From positions 1,868,001 through 1,932,000 of the forward strand of contig JAQISU010000094.1 of assembly GCA_029339505.1 (NCBI GenBank): a DNA stretch of 64,000 bases, given 5' to 3'. This stretch comes from Unio delphinus. Lineage: Eukaryota > Mollusca > Bivalvia > Unionida > Unionidae. The notes below the pieces were generated by a model, which was not told the origin of the DNA, did no database searches, and saw only the letters and a list, made by a program, of their open reading frames with translations. The translations under genes and the position numbers were made by a program. This document shows, in pieces, positions 55,612 to 63,826 of the stretch; position 1 is the first letter of the stretch; the number at the start of each line of letters is the position of its first letter.

Positions 55612-56082
55612 TGTCAAATTTTGATCTATTAGAAGCTGTAAAAAAAACTTCCAATAAAGCATTTCAGAGGTGTATTCATGAAAGATCAATTACCAGCAAA
55701 ACCAACGATACCAGAAACTGGAGTAATTAATCTAGATGATAACACTGGACCAGGAACTCATTGGGTTTGTTACGCGATATATCCACGTTGTATTATTTAT
55801 TTTGACTCATATGGATTACCACCTCCAATTGAATTTGTCAAATACGTGTCTAAGCTGTTTACAACTCAATTACAAAGTAATTCAATTTCAAAGAAATCAA
55901 TCCCGGTTAGGTATTCAACGTTGCCCACGCAGACATTAACAGATCCTCCAATATGTGGTCGAGAAGCTCTTAACGCGTTGATGGTTATCTCTGCAAATCC
56001 TAAATTACCTCATAAAGCCATCCATGAATTCACGATGATGAAATCATCAATGATGAAAAATTCTTCAGAATTTGAGAGATAG
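55612..56082 (+). pseudogene. Adenain-like cysteine protease, frame change at A8
   Basis: Catalytic set visible in frame from 55,678: His in 'GTHWVCY' (codon 28), Asp in 'YFDSYGLPPP' (43), Gln in 'PTQTLTD' (85) and Cys in 'PPICGREALNAL' (93). Order and spacing fit adenovirus/Polinton maturation proteases (Ulp1-like fold). The conserved N-terminus starts at ATG 55,612 ('MSNFDLLEAV') but is in a different phase; the change falls at the eight-A run 55,640-55,647. Translation from internal ATG 55,678 would keep the catalytic core but lose about 22 residues. Role: cleavage of capsid precursors. Eighteen bp separate it from the next gene. Confidence 0.8.
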
Positions 56083-56099
56083 ATCTAATATACAATACA

Positions 56100-57103
56100 A
56101 TGTCGGATATTTTTGGAAGATCAGTACCACGTGTTTCCGCAGAAACAGTTACTATCTCACAGGTAAAAAAAATAATCAACAAAGCTTTCTCCGCGATAGC
56201 AAATTTAGATGAATTAAAAAAATTATCTGAACAAATAAATGCTATTACAGGATTACAAAAAACCATCGATGACATTAAAGTAACTGCTGGTGATTCCGCC
56301 AATGATACGAAAAAACTACGAGATGATTATAACGATCATATAACTAAATTTAATCAGCTCAAACAGGATATCAGTGCCATTGAAACTCCAATCAATAACT
56401 TCTTTGGTGTTCCGCGTGAATCCCTTGATTTACATATCGCAAAAGTAAAAGCAGCTGTTGATAATTTACCAAAATTACGAACTGATTTTGATTCTCATGT
56501 TGAGCAATTTACTAGTTTACGAAGAAATTTTAGAAAAGCCGATGACGCTATCGACAAGTTCTTCGGAAAAGATGCAAAACCAGATGATATTAAAAAAACT
56601 CTCACAGACATTACTACAAAATTCGATGAAATAACCGAGATTAATACCCGGTTAGGTGTTATTCGCGAAACGAGATCAATTTCAGATTTAATCGCGATTA
56701 ATAAAAAATCTATCGATGATCTTAAAACGAACATAGATGCCATAGTATCAGATGGAACGAGAATGACATCTATCGTTGAAAAGGTAAAAATCCCTCATGA
56801 AAAAAAATCATTGTTAACAACGTATACACGATTCAATACGGATCATATACGTGGACCCCGTTAAATAATATATTAAATATCATTGCAGCCGTAAAGGGAA
56901 TTTATCGATTAACGTTAGTAACACCAACGTTGTTTAATATATCATCGTCGAGTTCATCTGGAGTCAATAATATGATATCAACAATTATCGACAAGGATAT
57001 GATTGAACAATTCACGATTACATCCACTGATAATAATCTAGCTAGGGTTTCAATGACATGGTATGTTGAATTTGTAGTTGATTTAAGTAAACAGTTAAAC
57101 TAG
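56100..57103 (+). pseudogene. Fibre-like coiled-coil protein, frame change at A8
   Basis: From ATG 56,100 a long heptad-rich protein of about 235 residues, with two related segments ('INNFFGVPRESLDLHIAKVK' and 'IDKFFGKDAKPDDIKKTL'). At the eight-A run 56,800-56,807 the open frame changes phase and continues to TAG 57,101-57,103 as a beta-rich, Ser/Thr-rich domain ('GSYTWTPLNNIL', 'RLTLVTPTLF', 'SMTWYVEFVVDL'). A stalk plus a C-terminal globular head is the layout of viral fibres, and the position between protease and penton genes fits. No specific homologue recognised. Confidence 0.5.
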
Positions 57104-57106
57104 AAG

Positions 57107-57118
57107 TTTCAATTGAAA
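57107..57118 (+). terminator. Gene-end palindrome 4
   Basis: A perfect 12-bp palindrome TTTCAATTGAAA, three bases after TAG 57,101-57,103. Confidence 0.4.
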
Positions 57119-57125
57119 AGATTTA

Positions 57126-57760
57126 ATGGAAAATCTTCAATGTCCAACAGAATTGTTGACTACGTTAATAGATAAAATGTCAACGATGTCATTGGCACCA
57201 ACGGTATATGAATACCGTTATAACACCATCAAAAAATTCAAAGATAAACTTGAGGCGCTAATCGAACAGTATAAAAATAAAAAGAAAAAATACCAGCGTA
57301 GAATTACCGCGTTAGATATAACTGTTTACTCGGCATCAGGCGTGATTACCGGCGCTGGTATAATACTATCTTCGGTGACTATGATAGCTCCAGTTGTTGT
57401 TCCCATTGTAATATCTGCGGCGGCAACAATCACTGGAATATTCACCACGATAACAAAAAAATATCATCATGCTCTCAACGTAAATTACACGATTACACAA
57501 TTAAACTTATTACTGCGTCAAATGCATATTCGGAATTATCAATGATGATATCGTCAGCGATTGACGATCAAATACTATCCGACGAGGAATTCTCGAAGAT
57601 GGTAAGGTTGTATGATTCAACGATTTCAAAATTGGAAAACAATAACAATAACAATGACAACATCGTCGCAAGAAATCCTTCAACGAATAGCAACAAACAC
57701 CGCCAACACAAAAACAAAGTTGATCTCGGTGGTAACGAAAACACCAGAATTCAGCATTGA
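57126..57760 (+). pseudogene. Membrane protein of the capsid gene cluster, frame change near its 3' end
   Basis: From ATG 57,126: a basic helix (EYRYNTIKKFKDKLEAL, KKKKYQRR), then a long hydrophobic segment ('VITGAGIILSSVTMIAPVVV', 'VISAAATITGIFTTI'), then a second basic helix. Past about 57,497-57,515 the coding signal moves to another phase: 'MISSAIDDQILSDEEFSKMV' up to TGA 57,758-57,760. That block is the usual C-terminus ('...ISDEEF..I...') of a protein common next to penton genes in animal Polinton-like elements. The switch coincides with the start of the 579-bp repeat unit. The 3' end overlaps the penton start of the first unit in another frame. Confidence 0.5.
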
Positions 57761-58124
57761 ATTTAATCCTCCGTTGGCGGTATCTGCAATCGCGTTAACG
57801 CAATTAAGATGCTACTACAGTTGGCCTAATGTAAGATCAACACCGTTTAATGGTAAACTCCCCAATAACAGTTTTGCGTTCACGTATAGAAAAACTAACC
57901 CGGATGGAACAAAATCCGAACCAACCACACATACAATACATCTGCCAACTGGCGTATACGATATCGAAGATATCAATGACGCAATCATAGAATCAATCCA
58001 GGCAATCACAGGACCAAATATCATCGAAGTCAAAGCTGAACCAGATAAATACCCCATTGAGATTCACGGACATGAACAATTAAACTTATTACTGCGTCAA
58101 ATGCATATTCGGAATTATCAATGA
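57654..58124 (+). pseudogene. Truncated penton 5' copy 1
   Basis: Encodes the same first 140 or so residues as the full gene ('MTTSSQEILQRIATNTANTK'), then runs across the duplication junction into 'LNLLLRQMHIRNYQ' and stops. It is a by-product of the tandem duplication. Confidence 0.85.
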
Positions 58125-58232
58125 TGATATCGTCAGCGATTGACGATCAAATAATATCCGACGAGGAATTCTCGAAGATGGTAAGGTTGTATGATTCAAC
58201 GATTTCAAAATTGGAAAACAATAGCAATAACA

Positions 58233-58703
58233 ATGACAACATCGTCGCAAGAAATCCTTCAACGAATAGCAACAAACACCGCCAACACAAAAACAAAGTT
58301 GATCTCGGTGGTAACGAAAACACCAGAATTCAGCATTGAATTTAATCCTCCGTTGGCGGTATCTGCAATCGCGTTAACGCAATTAAGATGCTACTACAGT
58401 TGGCCTAATGTAAGATCAACACCGTTTAATGGTAAACTCCCCAATAACAGTTTTACGTTCACGTATAGAAAAACTAACCCGGATGGAACAAAATCCGAAC
58501 CAACCACACATACAATACATCTGCCAACTGGCGTATACGATATCGAAGATATCAATGACGCAATCATAGAATCAATCCAGGCAATCACAGGACCAAATAT
58601 CATCGAAGTCAAAGCTGAACCTGATAAATACCCCATTGAGATTCACGGACATGAACAATTAAACTTATTACTGCGTCAAATGCATATTCGGAATTATCAA
58701 TGA
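58233..58703 (+). pseudogene. Truncated penton 5' copy 2
   Basis: As copy 1, one repeat unit downstream, with few substitutions. Confidence 0.85.
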
Positions 58704-58811
58704 TGATATCGTCAGCGATTGACGATCAAATAATATCCGACGAGGAATTCTCGAAGATGGTAAGGTTGTATGATTCAACGATTTCAAAATTGGAAAACAA
58801 TAACGATAACA

Positions 58812-60837
58812 ATGACAACATCGTCGCAAGAAATCCTTCAACGAATAGCAACAAACACCGCCAACACAAAAACAAAGTTGATCTCGGTGGTAACGAAAAC
58901 ACCAGAATTCAGCATTGAATTTAATCCTCCGTTGGCGGTATCTGCAATCGCGTTAACGCAATTAAGATGCTACTACAGTTGGCCTAATGTAAGATCAACA
59001 CCGTTTAATGGTAAACTCCCCAATAACAGTTTTACGTTCACGTATAGAAAAACTAACCCGGATGGAACAAAATCAGAACCAACCACACATACAATACATC
59101 TGCCAACTGGCGTATACGATATCGAAGATATCAATGACGCAATCATAGAATCAATCGAGGCAATCACAGGACCAAATATCATCGAAGTCAAAGCTGAACC
59201 TGATAAATACCCCATTGAGATTCACGGACATGAACCGCTGTTGTCAACGGTCATCGAAGTAAATTCACCGGATTACTCAGTGGATATATACAACAGCTCA
59301 ATTAGAACCTTATTAGGTTATCCTGAGTTTATTCCAGGCACCGTCGACATAAAGGATCTACCACAAGAACCGTTGAAATCTGATTATTTTACCAAGAAAC
59401 GAGATTCTCATGGTTTTTATTTTCGTGATGTTGATGGTATACCTAAATTAACATATGAAGTACAAGAACCAATATTACCTGGTTCTTTGGTGGATTCTAG
59501 CGCTGTTGGAAACATTTTTAGATTAATGAACAATGATTTTAATCGATTTCTAGGTTATTTAATAACTGCAATAAGTGAAATTCCACCACGTCGTGATGAT
59601 GTCATCAAATATATGGAAGTGTGTAATGAAATTATCACCGACATTGAAATTCATAATCATTTAAATATTGAACATATTCTCGGTGATAATTATACTTCTT
59701 CATCAAGAACAGAATTTTCAGCAGCTAATAAAATCCGCGTCGAAGACATTCCTAATTTTAAATTTCCAAGATATAATGTACCACAAATGCGTAAACAACT
59801 CAACGACACTATCGACAATTACCTCCCAGGGATTCACAAAGCATGGTTAGATAGTCTTCCTGCGTTTCACCCAAGATTACCAGAACCTAAATATGCTGAC
59901 TTCATCGATGATACAGCACCAGCTGTTAATCCACAATTAGATTACTCCGATGATGGCTTTTTTTCGTACAATAATGGCAGCATCAGATAAAATAATACAA
60001 TATCGTGTGATAACAAACGACCAGAGTTCCGAGTATATCAGGGATGGTCCAATCACGTGGACGTTTACATCACAATCTACCGGAAAAAGTTTCACCGTAA
60101 CATACAATAGTTTATCTGCGAAATTCAACAGCATGAAAAGATTATATCAAACTCACCAACAACAACTTCGAAATCTTATTCAGGGATCTCTCGGAAATTA
60201 TTTAAATTTTACAGGTGTAACAATTACACGTGATTTAATCAAGCAACACCAACAACAACTAAATCAAATTATCGCTGATATGAATTCATTAAATAAAAAA
60301 TTACTTGATGTGGTAAAAAACAATGAAGATTTTCAAAGAATGTTTTCGCTAAGAGATGAAAAAACTATATCTGATTGGAAATCTCCAGGATATGATGTAC
60401 CAGCGTTAAAAGCGTCAACGAGAAAACTCATTGACGAATTCTTTCCTCAGATTCACGCGTTATGGTTTAAACTAATTCCGCCAGAAGCAATTTTAACATC
60501 AACGAATTCAGTATACCGCAACAACAAACACAGATCTCCCGGTAACGTTGATATATCATCGGTGATTGCAATACACCTTATCTGTGATGGTATCTTGGGA
60601 AGTTTCGCAGTTGATACTTCAAAATCAAACAACGCCAACCAGGGATATATCATGTATACATTTTCCCCGGATGTGTCTCCCGGAAGTCTCATAGTGAAAA
60701 ATCCACCTAATTTGACTTACCTCGAACCCATTAATCCGTTCCTGTCCAAGATTAATTTTTCAATAACCGACCAGGAATTTAACTTAATTGACCTTCGCGG
60801 GGAAACACTACAAATAACGCTAGATGTAAAGTCCTGA
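58812..60837 (+). pseudogene. Penton/minor-capsid-type protein, frame change at T7
   Basis: First part from ATG 58,812: 'FSIEFNPPLAVSAIALTQLR', 'YYSWPNVRSTPF', 'HLPTGVYDIEDINDAIIES' and 'VDIYNSSIRTLLGYPEF', blocks I associate with the penton/minor capsid protein of animal Polinton-like elements. It ends at TAA 59,988-59,990. The second part, in the next phase from the seven-T run 59,958-59,964 to TGA 60,835-60,837, carries the other family blocks: 'FSPDVSPGSLIVKNPPNLTY' and 'FNLIDLRGETLQITLDV'. In relatives the two sets lie in one protein. Both parts also contain a related insert, near 59,769 ('RYNVPQMRKQL') and 60,388 ('GYDVPALKAST'). Two overlapping genes remain an alternative reading, since ATG 59,950 could start the second. 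Confidence 0.65.
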
Positions 60838-60908
60838 ATAGAAATTCTGAAAGAATTTCACTTGCAATTTCAAAGGACTTCAAAATCGTAGAATTGCTTT
60901 GCAATTTC
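60838..60908 (+). terminator. Gene-end hairpins 5 (after penton gene)
   Basis: Three bases after TGA: perfect GAAATTC-tgaaa-GAATTTC at 60,841-60,859. A second, AATTGC-ttt-GCAATT, is at 60,892-60,906. Confidence 0.6.
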
Positions 60909-60937
60909 AATTAGAAAATCCAAAGGAGGTTTAATAA

Positions 60938-61225
60938 ATGTATCAGCACACGCTAGTATCTATCCATGACAAAGATCTTCATGAACAAGCTATCGCAGAG
61001 GTATTTAGTGGAGCAACAACAAGTGAATTCTACGTGGATATAGTCATAGATAACCTAGGCGAAAAATCCTTATATTTTCAAGAGAAGTTTTTATTGACTG
61101 ATTATCAAATGTTAAATCTTCAGCAAAACGTTATAACCGTGGTGAGATTAACCCGTGATCAAATACTTCAATATGTACATTCATGCTTATCCGTGCAAAA
61201 TCTCAAAAAGATTTTGAAATTCTAA
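60938..61225 (+). CDS. Small unknown protein of the element
   Basis: An intact 95-codon frame, mixed alpha/beta in look, with no recognised domain. Preceded by AATAA directly at the ATG. A 'ggagg' seven bases upstream looks like a bacterial ribosome site but is not expected to act in an animal element. Last plus-strand gene of the block. Confidence 0.5.
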   Translation: MYQHTLVSIHDKDLHEQAIAEVFSGATTSEFYVDIVIDNLGEKSLYFQEKFLLTDYQMLNLQQNVITVVRLTRDQILQYVHSCLSVQNLKKILKF

Positions 61226-61233
61226 GGAATTTC
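61196..61233 (+). terminator. Gene-end double hairpin 6
   Basis: CAAAATCT-caaaa-AGATTTTG (8-bp stem, 61,196-61,216) followed at once by GAAATTC-taag-GAATTTC (7 bp, 61,216-61,233). The second has the stop codon TAA in its loop. Confidence 0.6.
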
Positions 61234-61382
61234 CATCTAACAAAAATCACTGCATAAACTTGTATACTTCCTTGTTGTCACACACACTAACAGGTATTAT
61301 ACATGACAATTTTACTTCCCGGTTTTAAATCGGAGACGCATTCAATTACCTGTGTACACCGGTTATACAACAAAGAGGCTCT

Positions 61383-61742
61383 CTACGCGTGGGACTCAGC
61401 TTGCTCCATTAGAGTTTTTATCTGTTTCACCTTACAATTAATAAGTTTCCTTTGTTCATATTCAGCACTTAATTGTTTTCGTACATCTTCTACGACTGTA
61501 CATAATTGTACAAACACACTAACGTCTTCAACATTAACTAAACTCTCACGTATAAAGTTCTGAATACGCTTGATTAGATAATACTGCTTAGCGAGTACAT
61601 ACTTTCCATTGTTTTGTGCAAATTCCATATCCTCAAAATCGATCATTATTTGATCACAATTTAACCCCGAACATAGTGGAATATTTTGATTTTCAAGTTT
61701 GTTAATTTCAGAAATAATACATCTGATATTTTCAGAATTCAT
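61383..61742 (-). CDS. Unknown helical protein, minus strand
   Basis: An intact 119-codon frame, mostly helical and charged, with three cysteines in the N-terminal half (CIISE, LCSGLNCDQ). No family recognised. Its ATG is directly preceded, on its own strand, by TATATATA. It converges on the plus-strand block. Confidence 0.5.
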   Translation of the reverse strand: MNSENIRCIISEINKLENQNIPLCSGLNCDQIMIDFEDMEFAQNNGKYVLAKQYYLIKRIQNFIRESLVNVEDVSVFVQLCTVVEDVRKQLSAEYEQRKLINCKVKQIKTLMEQAESHA

Positions 61743-61926
61743 ATATATAGAAAAGTATATTTGTTTAATTAATGAATTAGAGAGCCCCTGTATATAACCT
61801 CGTACACAGGTAATGTGTGAATGGCATGTATAATACTACCTCTTTGAGTGAAAATCCTGAAAATTCTTTAGAATTTTTCGATGGAAACTCTTTGAGTGAA
61901 AATCCAAAGGATTTCACAAAATGAAT

Positions 61927-61967
61927 TCTGGACGCGCTAAGGTGTTGGTCATCTTAGCATGTCCAGA
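61927..61967 (+). other. 41-nt stem-loop
   Basis: TCTGGAC and GCTAAG on the left pair with CTTAGC and GTCCAGA on the right, with a 2x2 internal mismatch and an 11-nt loop. It does not resemble the gene-end hairpins. Confidence 0.7.
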
Positions 61968-62014
61968 GGCGTAATGCGATTATAGGATGATGATGGTTAT
62001 ATACAATGGATGAC

Positions 62015-62128
62015 GACGGCACATTCAACCCCACGATCTAGTTTGTATGGCGGTTGTAATTATACATATTAGACGGCACATTCAACCCCACGATCTAGTT
62101 TGTATGGCGGTTGTAATTATACATATAC
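62015..62128 (+). repeat. 57-bp direct repeat, two copies
   Basis: Two identical or near-identical units starting 'gacggcacattcaacccc', at 62,015 and 62,072. The leading word recurs at 62,129, about 62,262 and about 62,318 as 'gacggyacaacaatag'-like boxes. Confidence 0.9.
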
Positions 62129-62148
62129 GACGGCACAACAATAGAATA

Positions 62149-62400
62149 CAATGACAATGGTTTATATACAAATGCAATGATAATTGTTTATATACAGATG
62201 CAATGATAATGGTTTATATACAAATGCAATGATAATGGTTATATACAGATGCAATGAATGACGACGGTACAACAATAGATTATAACGTGATTATGGTTAT
62301 ATACAATGCAATGAATGACGGCGGCACAACAATAGATTATAACGTGATTATGGTATATATGTACAATGAATTGATTCAATGACAATGACAATGGATGAAT
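62149..62400 (+). repeat. Degenerate 26-bp and 60-bp repeats
   Basis: About four units of 'atgcaatgataatggttata' plus variants, then two roughly 58-bp units with 'acaacaatagattataacgt'. Confidence 0.8.
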
Positions 62401-62465
62401 GAATGGATGAATGAATGCAATGATAATGGTATATACAATGACAATGGATGATGGGGGCGGGTCTA

Positions 62466-62572
62466 AATCATACGTGATCATTACAACCTAGACAAAATCC
62501 TAGGTTGTATGAATACCAAAAGATACCCATACACCAGGAAGTGTATAGGTTGTAATGATCACATGTATGATT
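62466..62572. repeat. 107-bp inverted repeat with alternative hairpin
   Basis: The left arm 62,466-62,490 and right arm 62,546-62,572 pair over 25 bp with only a 2-nt bulge. Inside, TACAACCTAG (62,482-62,491) can instead pair with CTAGGTTGTA (62,500-62,509), a perfect 10-bp stem. ATACAC/GTGTAT pairs at 62,529-62,546. The outer and inner stems exclude each other. Confidence 0.85.
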
Positions 62573-62931
62573 TTCGACCACTTGAAAACCCCCAATAGTA
62601 TAGGGCTATAGTATGGTATATATGCCGCTGTCAACAACTAACAGCACAGCGCGGTGTGGTGATTTTATTTTTTGTTGTATTTAATAGTGATCATTGATAA
62701 CGTTGAAGTAACACATAATACTTGAAAAGGGCATTAAAAAAAGAATCAAATACGACGTGTATATAAAACAGTTGTATTAGTTTTCTACAAGAAACGAAAA
62801 CTGATTATATGTTATTGAGATTCATAATAGCGAAACCAACCAATCAGAAATCAATGACTGTATTTAAGAGCCGTAACTGTGTTAGACTGTAATATACCTA
62901 AGGGAGTTATTCCCCTTGAACAAATGCGTGA

Positions 62932-63435
62932 TTACATACTTATACATAAGTAAACTGAATTTTTTGTCCGTTTTTTTCTGGAAATCGCCGATTTTTGTAC
63001 TCGTTCTGCAACAAATCCTACTGAGGGTTCGCAAATACCAAAATATCTACCGGCTGCAGTCATTGATTGAAAAACTATTTCCTCGTTATTTGCCGTATTA
63101 AACGACTTGACGGGTCTCTTCCCAATTGATTTATAAGTACCAGTTTTCCTAGATGCAGCATTCTCACTTTGTGTAACAGCTCGTAAATTATTCAAAGAAT
63201 TATCAGTCTTAATGCCGTTTATGTGATCAATAACTAAACCATCCTTGATCAATCCGTTATATACTTCGAAGACGAATCGATGATTGAGATATTTTTTTTC
63301 TCCAGCAGTAAACCTCAAATACCCTTGATTAGTCATAACACCAATTGGCTTCTTGAGTCTACAGTGTCTAACAACACCATCACGAGAGGCTTCGTAGTTG
63401 GTGATCACGGGATGCGGTTGAAATTCTTGGTTCAT
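62932..63435 (-). CDS. HNH homing endonuclease
   Basis: An intact 167-codon frame. N-terminal 'YEASRDGVVRH' (NUMOD4-like start), 'LNHRFVFEVYNGL', then the HNH core 'GLVIDHINGIKTDNSLNNLR', with the DHINGxxxDNxxxNLR pattern of HNH_3 enzymes. The C-terminal 'SMTAAGRYFGICEPSVGFVA' is a NUMOD1-like helix-turn-helix. Known of the family: a site-specific DNA nuclease spreading its own gene, common in phages, giant viruses and organelle introns. ATG directly preceded by TATATAA, like its neighbours, so it looks adapted to the element. No intron or intein host gene is seen around it. Confidence 0.88.
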   Translation of the reverse strand: MNQEFQPHPVITNYEASRDGVVRHCRLKKPIGVMTNQGYLRFTAGEKKYLNHRFVFEVYNGLIKDGLVIDHINGIKTDNSLNNLRAVTQSENAASRKTGTYKSIGKRPVKSFNTANNEEIVFQSMTAAGRYFGICEPSVGFVAERVQKSAISRKKRTKNSVYLCISM

Positions 63436-63554
63436 TTATATACATAATATTTTATTTGTCTAAATCATTATTTGGTTGAGATATATTATTTGAAAATCTC
63501 TGAACGTAGTCCTGAGCAGTTCTTATGATTTTGTCGTTGACGTCATTGACAGAG

Positions 63555-63782
63555 TCAGGATTTTTTTTTATCATAATAACGCTTCAACTCTCTATAACGC
63601 TTACCGCCACAACTGATACATAACTGTGATTTGCCTCTAACACCTACCCCACAATACAGGCACGGGAGAGGACCTTTCGAACCATTTCTCACACTTTGCA
63701 TATGATACCCACAGAACTCATTTCTGCATGATTTATTACACACTGTTACTGATCCAATCATGAGCCATTTGCAATGATTCAT
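63555..63782 (-). CDS. Cysteine-rich zinc-ribbon protein
   Basis: An intact 75-codon frame with Cys pairs 'CNKSCRNEFCGYH', 'CLYCGVGVRGKSQLCISCGG' and a basic tail (RYRELKRYYDKKKS). It fits two small zinc-binding units. Similar short proteins occur in virus-like elements; a role in transcription or DNA binding is a guess. It is divergent with the next gene across 44 bp of AT-rich DNA. Confidence 0.6.
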   Translation of the reverse strand: MNHCKWLMIGSVTVCNKSCRNEFCGYHMQSVRNGSKGPLPCLYCGVGVRGKSQLCISCGGKRYRELKRYYDKKKS

Positions 63783-63826
63783 TATATAAAATACTTTTTT
63801 ATTTAAATACTTGTTTTAATTATAAT
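63783..63826. promoter_or_regulatory. Divergent promoter interval
   Basis: 44 bp between two start codons. On the minus side TATATA touches the ATG; on the plus side the sequence is 'taattataatatg'. Confidence 0.45.

Larger units (their letters stand above)
57497..59235 (+). repeat. 579-bp tandem triplication inside coding sequence
   Basis: Three copies: 57,497-58,075, 58,076-58,654 and 58,655-59,233, about 99% identical. Each holds the end of the membrane-protein gene and the first half of the penton gene. The junctions share only 'aac' microhomology. 579 is divisible by three. At three variable sites (near 57,571, 57,870 and 58,042 of copy 1) copies 2 and 3 agree against copy 1, suggesting stepwise duplication. 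Confidence 0.95.
61743..62931. promoter_or_regulatory. Structured noncoding interval of the element
   Basis: 1.2 kb without a credible gene in an otherwise packed element. Contains hairpins near 61,860-61,877 and 61,896-61,917 (GTGAAAATCC...GGATTTCAC, one-base bulge), a 41-nt hairpin, direct repeats and a 107-bp inverted repeat listed separately. Candidate control, replication or packaging region by inference. Confidence 0.5.

Noticed and set aside
60920..60937. Bacterial ribosome binding site ('aaaggagg') before ATG 60,938
   Set aside because: The surrounding gene set and flanking host gene are eukaryotic; one purine-rich match in AT-rich DNA is likely chance.
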